Positions 26,176 to 32,757 of a stretch of DNA of 41,168 nucleotides are shown here, piece by piece. The position numbers and the translations under genes were made by a program. The notes under the pieces are model-generated. The model ran no database searches. It saw only the letters and a list, made by a program, of their open reading frames with translations, and was not told the origin of the DNA. Source of the stretch: Arcobacteraceae bacterium (GTDB lineage: Bacteria; Campylobacterota; Campylobacteria; Campylobacterales; Arcobacteraceae). The stretch lies in contig JAOZMC010000009.1 in NCBI GenBank assembly GCA_029934475.1, positions 1 through 41,168 on the forward strand, in the 5' to 3' direction. The first letter of the stretch is position 1, and each line of letters begins with the position of its first letter.

Positions 26176-26298
26176 TTAAATTTTCTTTTTTTGTCTGCTT
26201 TTTGCCATAATTTTGATGACAATCACAAGCACCAAAGAGATACCGACTATAGTCGCTATAGTAGATATTATCATGGCTGTCGATACTGGCTCGCTCAT
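26176..26298 (-). CDS. 40-residue single-pass membrane peptide coupled to ileS
   Basis: A 40-codon frame whose ATG (26298-26296) overlaps the ileS stop TGA as ATGA. It encodes MSEPVSTAMIISTIATIVGI, a hydrophobic stretch to about residue 30, then a basic tail (MAKSRQKKKI). One N-out/C-in membrane helix is predicted by the positive-inside rule. The tight overlap, the coherent helix and the basic tail make it a credible small gene although it is below common annotation size limits. I recognise no family. It ends 30 bases before the tmRNA 5' end, so the tmRNA promoter must lie inside or just after it. Confidence 0.6.
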   Translation of the reverse strand: MSEPVSTAMIISTIATIVGISLVLVIVIKIMAKSRQKKKI

Positions 26299-28976
26299 AG
26301 ACTATCGACTACATCTTGACATCTGTGACATATACCACCTGTCTGCTTGGCTCTATATTTCCAACATCTCTCGCACTTTTGTTTGGAGGCAAAATATATC
26401 TCAAATTTATCGCCACTGACTTCAAAACTAGCTACCACTTTGTCCTCTTTGTGGTGGATAACTTTACTCACTACAAACCAGTCCTCCGCTTCTGCTGGGC
26501 TTAATATATCTAGTTGTGGGCTTTTGCTATATATCACTAGCTCCAAAGTAGACTTGATGGTTTTGTCCTTTTTTAGGCTCTCTATAGTTTCGTTGAAACT
26601 GTTTTTTGCCTCTAACATATAGTTTTCATCTATGCTACAATCCACTTGTGGTAGCTCGTATTTTTCTATATCAAACAGACTTTTGACACCACTATCTAGT
26701 ATCTCGTCTGTGTGTCCTAATATCTCGTCCATAGTGTATGTAAGTATGGGGGAAAGTAGTTGCATAGTAGCTTTGGTGATCATGAGCATGGCAGTCTGTG
26801 AGTTTGTCCTACTTTTACTTCTCTTTTTGTCGCAATACAGTTTGTCTTTGCACACATCTAGATATATATTTGATAGATCTGCTACTAAAAAGTTGTTAAG
26901 CTTGTTGATACCTTTGCTAAACTCATATGTAGCGAAGTCTTTATCTATCTCGTCATACACCTTTTTGGTCTTTGCTAGTATCCACTTGTCTATCTGTCCT
27001 AGTTCATCTACTGGCGATAGTCTCTCAAGATCGCTGATATTTGATAGCAAAAACCGCAAAGTATTTCGTATTTTTCTATACTGTTCTGCCATCTGTTTAA
27101 GTATTTCATCGCTGATTTTTAGGTCATTTTGGAAGTCGCTCATCGCTACCCAAAGTCGCAAAATCTCTGTGCCGTATTGTTTGATAACTTTGTCAGGAGC
27201 TACTACATTGCCTTTGGATTTGCTCATCTTTTCGCCTTTTGCATCTACCGTAAATCCGTGAGTTAATATACTTTTGTATGGTATTTGCTCGTTTGAGCTA
27301 AGTGAGACTAGCAAGGAGCTTTGAAACCAGCCTCTGTGTTGGTCGTTTCCTTCGAGATACATATCAGCAGGATAGTTTCCTGCATCGTATTTGCCACTTC
27401 GTAGCACTGCCTTTTGGGTGCTACCACTATCAAACCACACATCTAGTATATCTGTAGTTTTTGTCAGGTTCTTTGGGTCAAGACCGCTATGTGGATATAG
27501 TAGCTCCTCTACGCTCATATCCCACCACGCATCTGCTCCATGTGTCTCAAATATCCCAGCTATATGGTCTAGGACTTTTTCGTCCATGACTGGCTCTTTG
27601 GTGGTCTTGTCTACAAAAAATGCTATAGGTACACCCCAGTCTCTTTGACGACTAATACACCAGTCTGGGCGATTTTGGATCATACTTAGCAACCTATTTT
27701 TGCCACTTTTTGGATAAAAATTGACCTTCTGTATAGCATCTAAGGCATTGTCTCGCAGTGTCTTGCCCTCTTTGCCATATGGTTTGTCAAGTGCTATAAA
27801 CCACTGTTTCGTAGCACGATATATCACTGGCTTGTGTGTCCGCCAACAAAACGGATATGAGTGAGTGATATCAACTCTTTTTAGCAAGCTGTCGCCCAGC
27901 AGTTCTAGTATGCCATCGTTTGCTTTAAATATATTGACACCCACAAACTCCTCTGGCAGTAGCTTTTCTTTGATGATAGTCTCATCAAAACATCCGTTGT
28001 CTGCTACAGGCATAAGCATAGCTAGGTCATTTTGTAGTCCTAGCACATAGTCATCTTCGCCGTGTCCTGGAGCTGTATGCACACACCCAGTGCCAGAGCT
28101 AGTCTCTACATGTGAGCCTAGCACTATCTTTGATAGTCGGTCATTTAGTGGATTGATAGCATAGCAGTTTTCTAGCTCTTTTGGGTCTATATCTCCTGCT
28201 ATATCGCCACTGACTATGCCGTCTGCTTTTAGGCTTTCGTATAACTCATATGCCACTATATAGCCGTCCATAGTTCGCACATATTTTGCTTCGCTGTTGA
28301 GTGCTATACCGCTGTTTGCTGGCAAGGTCCACGGAGTGGTCGTCCATATGATGATACTATCGTCTGTCTCTTTTAACCTAAATGCCACATAGATAGATGG
28401 CGAGACTTTATCTTTGTATTCCACTTCCGCTTCAGCTAGAGCTGTTTTTGCCGCCCACGACCAAAACACTGGTTTGCTTCGCTGGATTAGTAGCCCATTT
28501 TTCGCTATGGCGACTAACTCTTTGTATATATTTGCTTCAAAGTGGTTTTCCATAGTGAGATACGGCTTGTCCCAGTCACATATGACTCCTAGAGCTTTGA
28601 ACTGCTCTTTTTGTATCTGGATATATTTTGATGCGTGGTCACGGCATAGCTGTCGCACTGTGCTTTTTGGCAACTCTTTTTTCTTTTGTCCGCCTATCTT
28701 TTCTTCTACTTTTTGTTCTATCGGCAAACCGTGACAATCCCACCCAGGGGTAAATCGCACAGCCTTGCCGTCAAAGTAGTGGTATTTTGTGACTATATCT
28801 TTGAGTATTTTATTTAAAGCATGTCCTATATGTATATCGCCGTTTGCATACGGAGGTCCATCGTGAAATGTCCATATATCGCGGTTTGCTCTGTTTTGTT
28901 TCATCTTTTCATATACTTTGGTCTCAAACCATTGTTTGTATTTGAGCGGTTCGTTGTGTGGCAAGTTTCCTCGCAT
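26295..28976 (-). CDS. ileS: Isoleucyl-tRNA synthetase, 5' end shifted
   Basis: 893 residues from the ATG at 28976 (MRGNLPHNEP). Class I signatures are HIGHALN (about residue 51) and EKMSKSKGN (about 584). The CP1 editing domain and the C-terminal zinc finger (CERCWKY...CHRC) are present. IleRS proteins normally start MDYKDT, about 15 residues before MRGNLP. Here an ATG reading MDYKDT exists at 29020-29018 behind a strong Shine-Dalgarno (aaaaaggac) but is 44 bases, not 45, from the MRGN codon: one base is missing and that start is out of frame. In-frame upstream codons (DTLSKTSFP) have no ATG, GTG or TTG before a stop. Translation therefore starts at 28976 without a good ribosome-binding site, or depends on frameshifting, or the base loss is a sequencing error. 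Confidence 0.93.
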   Translation of the reverse strand: MRGNLPHNEPLKYKQWFETKVYEKMKQNRANRDIWTFHDGPPYANGDIHIGHALNKILKDIVTKYHYFDGKAVRFTPGWDCHGLPIEQKVEEKIGGQKKKELPKSTVRQLCRDHASKYIQIQKEQFKALGVICDWDKPYLTMENHFEANIYKELVAIAKNGLLIQRSKPVFWSWAAKTALAEAEVEYKDKVSPSIYVAFRLKETDDSIIIWTTTPWTLPANSGIALNSEAKYVRTMDGYIVAYELYESLKADGIVSGDIAGDIDPKELENCYAINPLNDRLSKIVLGSHVETSSGTGCVHTAPGHGEDDYVLGLQNDLAMLMPVADNGCFDETIIKEKLLPEEFVGVNIFKANDGILELLGDSLLKRVDITHSYPFCWRTHKPVIYRATKQWFIALDKPYGKEGKTLRDNALDAIQKVNFYPKSGKNRLLSMIQNRPDWCISRQRDWGVPIAFFVDKTTKEPVMDEKVLDHIAGIFETHGADAWWDMSVEELLYPHSGLDPKNLTKTTDILDVWFDSGSTQKAVLRSGKYDAGNYPADMYLEGNDQHRGWFQSSLLVSLSSNEQIPYKSILTHGFTVDAKGEKMSKSKGNVVAPDKVIKQYGTEILRLWVAMSDFQNDLKISDEILKQMAEQYRKIRNTLRFLLSNISDLERLSPVDELGQIDKWILAKTKKVYDEIDKDFATYEFSKGINKLNNFLVADLSNIYLDVCKDKLYCDKKRSKSRTNSQTAMLMITKATMQLLSPILTYTMDEILGHTDEILDSGVKSLFDIEKYELPQVDCSIDENYMLEAKNSFNETIESLKKDKTIKSTLELVIYSKSPQLDILSPAEAEDWFVVSKVIHHKEDKVVASFEVSGDKFEIYFASKQKCERCWKYRAKQTGGICHRCQDVVDSL

Positions 28977-29091
28977 AGGGAAGCTCGTCTTTGATAAAGT
29001 ATCGTGTCTTTGTAGTCCATCTTTGTCCTTTTTGGTTATTGTATCTAAATAATATAAAATTTTATAAATATCTTGAAACTTTGTCTGTTTT
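28915..29091. repeat. 177-bp direct repeat, ileS-side copy
   Basis: Covers the first codons of ileS and its upstream region. Identical base for base to 29885-30061, offset 970. Includes the MDYKDT start region and the missing base. Confidence 0.95.
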
Positions 29092-29173
29092 GTCTAAATC
29101 CATAAGTTAACCTCCAAATTGTCCTATGGTTATGTGTCTTTGAGATATTGTAAATGTTGATAATACACAGAGC

Positions 29174-29557
29174 TTAAAAATTTGTCAAGCAGTGCTTGTG
29201 GTGGTTTATAAGCCCTACCATCTCTATCAAGGCATTTTTTAGCAGATAGAAATCTTTGTTTATAGTATTCCACAAAAGTTTTTCATCTGTACCTCTATAG
29301 TCATGTGATATTTTATCTCTAATACCTGCTATATTTTTCCAGTTAATATCTGAGTTTATGCTCTCTTTGAGCGATGTTTCGATTTTCTTTGATTCTTCTC
29401 CTATAGCTACAAACATAGTGATGACAGCATTTAGGTCTTTTTGTTGATTTGCAAATATAAAAGCGACAGCATTATCATGGTCTTGTGTATATATCCATGT
29501 TTTTTCGATACGCTCAAGCATAGTTAAAATATAAACTAAATTTTTCTCATCATACAT
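29174..29557 (-). CDS. hepT: HepT-like HEPN toxin
   Basis: 127 residues from the ATG at 29557, which lies 8-9 bases after aagga; an in-frame ATG at 29578 would be inside the upstream gene and lacks such a site. The HEPN RNase motif RX4HXY is present as RDKISHDY (Arg80, His85, Tyr87). In MNT-HEPN modules HepT is a ribonuclease toxin whose Tyr is AMPylated by the partner MntA, which neutralises it. The start overlaps the mntA stop by 8 bases, in the antitoxin-first order usual for the system. The pair is the only content between two 177-bp repeats of the ileS 5' region. Confidence 0.88.
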   Translation of the reverse strand: MYDEKNLVYILTMLERIEKTWIYTQDHDNAVAFIFANQQKDLNAVITMFVAIGEESKKIETSLKESINSDINWKNIAGIRDKISHDYRGTDEKLLWNTINKDFYLLKNALIEMVGLINHHKHCLTNF

Positions 29558-29849
29558 ATATGAAATCCTTTTTTGCATAATATTTGATGATAGGATTCAT
29601 AGAGTTTAGATTTACAAAATCCAACTTGTCTATATCTAGCTCCTTTTTCAAATTTTCCAAAAACTCCGCCCACTCTAGCAATCCCATAGAAAATCTATCA
29701 TCGGTAGTATAAAATATATCTACATCACTATTGGCAGTCGCTTCGTCTCTAGCATAGCTACCATACAGCCCCAGTGTAGATATGCCGTGCTGTCGCTTGA
29801 AACTATCCTTTTTTGATCTTAAAAATTTTATAATATTGTTTTTATTCAT
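29550..29849 (-). CDS. mntA: MntA-like nucleotidyltransferase antitoxin
   Basis: 99 residues of the minimal nucleotidyltransferase fold. Gly30-Ser31 (GLYGSYARDEA), Asp42 and Asp44 (NSDVDIFY) and a third carboxylate at Asp77 (DKLDFV) make up the complete GS-x10-DxD active site. By family knowledge MntA transfers AMP from ATP to the HepT Tyr in RX4HXY. Both active sites are intact, so the module looks functional. The gene is followed directly by hepT. Its promoter must lie in the short stretch before 29885 or within the upstream repeat copy. Confidence 0.9.
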   Translation of the reverse strand: MNKNNIIKFLRSKKDSFKRQHGISTLGLYGSYARDEATANSDVDIFYTTDDRFSMGLLEWAEFLENLKKELDIDKLDFVNLNSMNPIIKYYAKKDFIYV

Positions 29850-29884
29850 ATCTGTTAGTTAGATCTATTTTTAATCAGTTACAC

Positions 29885-30061
29885 ACTTTGGTCTCAAACC
29901 ATTGTTTGTATTTGAGCGGTTCGTTGTGTGGCAAGTTTCCTCGCATAGGGAAGCTCGTCTTTGATAAAGTATCGTGTCTTTGTAGTCCATCTTTGTCCTT
30001 TTTGGTTATTGTATCTAAATAATATAAAATTTTATAAATATCTTGAAACTTTGTCTGTTTT
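29885..30061. repeat. 177-bp direct repeat, upstream copy (relic of ileS 5' end)
   Basis: Perfect copy of 28915-29091. On the minus strand it reads out of the repeat as DTLSKTSFPMRGNLPHNEP and stops soon after the repeat ends. It probably still holds the original ileS promoter-proximal context, since unique upstream sequence continues beyond 30061. Confidence 0.95.
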
Positions 30062-30127
30062 ATAAATATCTTGGAAAATTTGAAAAGATTAAGTTTTTTT
30101 GGATAAGATAACACAAGGAGATGGAAA

Positions 30128-30229
30128 ATGTTTGATATCAATATAATAGCAGGATTTAGTATCATGCTAATCACTGGCATATATATAGTTTGGTTTTTTG
30201 GCAAACTAACAAATAGTACAAAAACCTAG
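30128..30229 (+). CDS. 33-residue membrane peptide
   Basis: ATG at 30128, seven bases after a perfect aaggag, encoding MFDINIIAGFSIMLITGIYI and ending VWFFGKLTNSTKT. One hydrophobic helix spans residues 5-25. A promoter-like T-run and TAAGAT element lies at 30091-30109. The size and make-up recall accessory peptides of membrane complexes such as CydX- or KdpF-type proteins, but I recognise no family. It diverges from the ileS upstream region. Confidence 0.5.
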   Translation: MFDINIIAGFSIMLITGIYIVWFFGKLTNSTKT

Positions 30230-30388
30230 CCGATATTTATCTGCTTTTGTGATATTTATATGCTTTAGCGATGTCTATATGCTTTAACTTATGCTATTGT
30301 TTATAGGATTTTTTAGAACTTAAAATTTATTAGCATTAAAATATGGCAAAAATCTCGCAAAATTTTGTCAACATTAAGTTTTTTTGGA

Positions 30389-30394
30389 TATTAT
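30389..30394 (+). promoter_or_regulatory. -10 element of the G-tract leader operon
   Basis: TATTAT after TTAAGTTTTTTTGGA (30374 on), the same form as the other promoters in the window. It would start transcription near 30401, ahead of the leader frame at 30467. The 160 bases before it (30230-30374) hold no gene I can support. Confidence 0.6.
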
Positions 30395-30466
30395 GACCTA
30401 GAAGCTAAACTACTTCATAAGGTTTATGTTTCTAGGGCTTGCCCAAAACCACGAAAAGGAGAGATT

Positions 30467-30541
30467 ATGATACACCGACCAACAGTGCCAAACACAAGTG
30501 CGGCCACACCTGCGGGGGGGGGGACAATAGTCGCTTCCTAA
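30467..30541 (+). CDS. Leader frame with a G10 tract (probable phase-variable switch)
   Basis: A 24-codon frame (MIHRPTVPNTSAATPAGGGT...) with a strong Shine-Dalgarno (aaaaggag). It runs into ten consecutive G at 30514-30523. With ten G it ends at TAA 30541. With eleven or eight G the frame would continue through residues DNSRFLKPKRKN and on to a TGA at 30619-30621, overlapping the ATG of the next gene (ATGA). With nine G it would stop at once. Homopolymeric G tracts are the standard slipped-strand phase-variation device of Campylobacterota. I infer that tract length toggles translational coupling into the downstream pair; the leader peptide itself may have no function. Confidence 0.55.
   Translation: MIHRPTVPNTSAATPAGGGTIVAS
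30514..30523 (+). repeat. G10 homopolymer
   Basis: Ten consecutive G in an AT-rich genome. It is the only G run of this kind that I saw in the window, and it sits within a translated leader just upstream of two exported proteins. Confidence 0.95.
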
Positions 30542-30617
30542 AACCCAAGAGAAAAAACCTTTCTCAAACTTTTTTGCTACTTTTTAGCAACAATTCAACA
30601 CAAAACAAGGATATATT

Positions 30618-30914
30618 ATGAAAAATAATACAAACAAGCGGTCTGCGATGACACAGATGATGATGGTATTGCTAGTAGCAGTATCGTTTATGTTTAGTAG
30701 CATAGTAGCAAACGAGACAAAAGATGGCACGAGTTTCTCTGTGCACAACTTGACAGACAAAAAAGTCAGCTTTTATATAGATTTTGATGAATTTGAGATA
30801 GATAAAAACCAAGCAGTCACAAAAAATTGCGAAGCAGGAGATATCATCCAGATAGTATATCAGGAACGATACGAAAACTTCACATGCGGACAAACTTGGA
30901 GGATAGAATTATGA
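30618..30914 (+). CDS. Small exported protein, unknown function
   Basis: 98 residues. Basic start (KNNTNKR), hydrophobic core (MMMVLLVAVSFMFSSIVA) and a likely cleavage near residue 31. The mature part of about 66 residues is acidic and beta-rich (FSVHNLTDKKVSFYIDFDEF), with two cysteines, Cys71 and Cys90, that could form a disulfide. It has its own aagga ribosome-binding site, but the preceding leader frame in its alternative phase ends by overlapping its ATG. Its stop overlaps the next gene's ATG. I do not recognise the family. Confidence 0.7.
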   Translation: MKNNTNKRSAMTQMMMVLLVAVSFMFSSIVANETKDGTSFSVHNLTDKKVSFYIDFDEFEIDKNQAVTKNCEAGDIIQIVYQERYENFTCGQTWRIEL

Positions 30915-31189
30915 GAATAGTATTATTTGTATTTATAACAGGTTTGTTGTTTGTAGGTTGTGAAGAGAAAAAAGATGATAAATACACAACATGTGAGATA
31001 GTTAGCTCTACAGCTTTATTGGCTGAAAATAGAGAAAGAGATGAAAATCAATGTTGGACAGGCGGAGTTCAGACAGATCAAGATAGGGCATTAACTTGGT
31101 GTAGAGGAAAAGCTAGTGACTATTGTAATGCCGAGTATTTAATATGCGACCAAGCTTTGGGCGTTAGAGTTTCAAACGATGGTTGCTAG
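30911..31189 (+). CDS. Small cysteine-rich lipoprotein, unknown function
   Basis: 92 residues from the ATG at 30911, which overlaps the upstream stop (ATGA); an in-frame ATG at 30827 lies inside the neighbour and would bury the signal. The signal MRIVLFVFITGLLFVGC ends in a lipobox, so Cys17 should be lipidated. The mature part has six further Cys (28, 48, 64, 72, 79, 92), enough for three disulfides, in a compact charged domain. It forms a pair with the upstream exported protein. Exposure on the envelope together with an upstream G tract would suit antigenic or phage-receptor variation, but this is only inference. Confidence 0.75.
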   Translation: MRIVLFVFITGLLFVGCEEKKDDKYTTCEIVSSTALLAENRERDENQCWTGGVQTDQDRALTWCRGKASDYCNAEYLICDQALGVRVSNDGC

Positions 31190-31527
31190 TCTATATAGAC
31201 AGTAGCGACACCTGCCATAGTCGCCACCGACTATTTTTCTGTGTCAAGACCAACCTCTTGACACAGGATATACAAAAGCCCATAACTCACAGAAACTTTT
31301 TTGACTTGTTCCTGTCGTCCAGATAATATGAAATAACTACTTTTACAGGAAATATTTTTTATTATCGCGAAAATGTTTCCTGTGAAAACTGCTTATTCTA
31401 TGAACTATAGAGGTTTTTAGAGGCGACATTTGTTTTGTAGTCTCGCTAAATTTTCAAATTACACAAAAAATTGTGCCACTATAAGCTTTTTTGGGTATAA
31501 TATAGCAAATAATTTCAAAGGTTAAAT
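31190..31527. other. Intergenic stretch with an 11-bp inverted repeat and a mobile-element-like motif
   Basis: No gene. CTGTGTCAAGA (31239-31249) - CCAACC - TCTTGACACAG (31256-31266) is a perfect 11-bp hairpin without a following T-run, so it is a weak terminator candidate for the lipoprotein operon. The dispersed motif is at 31407-31428 and the next gene's -10 (TATAAT) is at 31496-31501. Confidence 0.6.
31407..31428 (-). repeat. Dispersed GTCGCCTCTAAAAACCTCTAT motif, copy 3
   Basis: Read on the minus strand this is TGTCGCCTCTAAAAACCTCT followed by AT, differing from copy 1 mainly by G for A in GTCGCC. It stands alone between the lipoprotein operon and the next promoter. Confidence 0.6.
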
Positions 31528-31761
31528 ATGCCAAGAATAGATGAAAAAGAGATATTGGAGATAGAAGCACTCAAGCAAAATCTAGCGATAAATATGAAAA
31601 GATTTGAAATAGATAGAGTCCAATGGGACAAAGAACATGAGATACGAAACAAAAAGGCTTTTTATGAAGCATTTAGACTAGCATTTTATGGTGTAGCAGT
31701 GGGGCTTGGTGGCACATTTGCTATAGCAAAGACGATAAGTCTGCTAGGTTGGGTTGGGTAG
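31528..31761 (+). CDS. Small protein with coiled-coil-like N-terminus and C-terminal membrane helix
   Basis: 77 residues, unknown function. Residues 1-48 are charged and helical (MPRIDEKEILEIEALKQNLA...) and residues 52-74 (FYGVAVGLGGTFAIAKTISLLGW) form one Gly-rich membrane segment. A clear promoter (TTTTTTGGGTATAAT, ending 31501) and a ribosome-binding site (aaaggtt) precede it. The layout resembles tail-anchored phage or TA-associated membrane proteins, though I recognise no family. It converges on miaA about 100 bases further on. Confidence 0.6.
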   Translation: MPRIDEKEILEIEALKQNLAINMKRFEIDRVQWDKEHEIRNKKAFYEAFRLAFYGVAVGLGGTFAIAKTISLLGWVG

Positions 31762-31863
31762 CTAGCTTCCATCGTCTGTTGCTCTTTGCGGACGAGCATA
31801 CGGACATGACAACAACCATATATCATATCCTTGCTGTTTGTTTGCTATTTTGTTATTGTATCG

Positions 31864-32757
31864 TCATAACACAAAGTTATCTATATCTTTTTTGAGTTTT
31901 TCTATATCGGCTGTCGTTATATTGTCAAATTGTGAGCTGTTGTATGTCATCTGTTGTTTGGCTAATGCTTTGGTGTTTTGGGTTATGGTATCTTGTAGCT
32001 CAAACATATCTATATCGCCATCTAGATAACTCATACACTCCTTTATACCTATGCTACCCATAGGCTGACAACCTCTATCAAACCTGTTTTCTAGCGATAC
32101 TGCTTCGTCTAGTAGTCCGTGCTTTAGCATCTGGGCTGTTCTGCTTTCTATATTTTTATGCAATATGTTCTTCTCTATAGTTAGGTTAAATACCTTTATG
32201 TCTTTTGATACAGGCTGTGGTGGATTGGTGGCAAAATATCTTGACGGTGCTTGATGGGTCGTGTGGTATATGGTTATCGCCTTTTCTATCCTATAGCGAT
32301 CGTTTGTAGATATTTTTCGTATATAGTTTGGATCAAGTGAGCTTAAAAATCTATAGCACTCTTGTGTGTCTAGCATACTTGCTTTTATCTTTTGTTTAGC
32401 TACTTTGTCCGCCTTTGGCAAGAGAGATATACCAGTAGTCAATGCTTTGAGATAAAATCCACTACCACCAACTATAGCTAGATTTTGTTTGTTTTTTTTA
32501 GCATATCTTTTCGCTTTTTTATAACACTTCACAAAGTCAAACAGATCGAACTTTTGGTTTGGTTTGACTACATCTAGCCCAAAGTGTACAACCCCTTGTC
32601 GTTCTTCTAGGGTCGGTTTAGCGGATGCTATGTCTATGTGCTTATATACAGATAGAGAATCACACGACAACACCACGCAGTCGTATCTTTTCGCCATATC
32701 TATGGCAAAGGAGGTCTTGCCACTCGCAGTAGCTCCTACTATGGCAAACTGCTTTAT
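31864..32757 (-). CDS. miaA: tRNA dimethylallyltransferase with a non-standard start codon
   Basis: 297 residues if started at the ATA at 32757-32755. MiaA adds the dimethylallyl group to A37 of tRNAs reading UNN codons. The P-loop GATASGKT (residues 8-15) lies upstream of the first ATG (32697), so that ATG cannot be the start of a working enzyme. The substrate-binding DSLSVYKHIDIASAKP and the GGSGFYLKAL motif are normal. In-frame codons before the P-loop are TAT-ATT-ATA-AAG-CAG; the family start (M)KQFAIVG places Met at ATA, with ATT (32760) next to it and gaggg 6-8 bases upstream. No ATG, GTG or TTG is available. AUA or AUU initiation, known for infC-type genes, is the simplest reading. The gene overlaps the M3 peptidase stop. 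Confidence 0.9.
   Translation of the reverse strand: MKQFAIVGATASGKTSFAIDMAKRYDCVVLSCDSLSVYKHIDIASAKPTLEERQGVVHFGLDVVKPNQKFDLFDFVKCYKKAKRYAKKNKQNLAIVGGSGFYLKALTTGISLLPKADKVAKQKIKASMLDTQECYRFLSSLDPNYIRKISTNDRYRIEKAITIYHTTHQAPSRYFATNPPQPVSKDIKVFNLTIEKNILHKNIESRTAQMLKHGLLDEAVSLENRFDRGCQPMGSIGIKECMSYLDGDIDMFELQDTITQNTKALAKQQMTYNSSQFDNITTADIEKLKKDIDNFVL

Noticed and set aside
29875-30204. 109-codon open frame on the minus strand ending MRGNLPHNEPLKYKQWFETK
   Set aside because: It is only the upstream 177-bp repeat copy with the IleRS N-terminus read through its leader. The first 65 residues are Ile/Leu/Lys-rich intergenic translation and the frame ends just outside the repeat.
30397-30436. CCTAGAA...TTCTAGG pairing before the G-tract leader, considered as a riboswitch
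   Set aside because: The predicted transcription start (about 30401) lies inside the first arm, so most of it would not be transcribed. The sequence matches no riboswitch consensus that I can recall.
30439-30621. 60-codon frame containing HKCGHTCGGGD that could pass as a metal-binding peptide
   Set aside because: It has no Shine-Dalgarno at its ATG. Its Cys/His part is the leader region read in another frame. Its second half is better explained as the alternative-phase extension of the frame starting at 30467.
30827-30911. Longer start for the lipoprotein gene at 30827
   Set aside because: It would add 28 polar residues before the signal peptide and destroy lipoprotein export. The ATG at 30911 gives a proper lipobox and an ATGA overlap.
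31239-31266. 11-bp perfect hairpin as a definite Rho-independent terminator
   Set aside because: No T-run follows on either strand. It remains a possible structure only.
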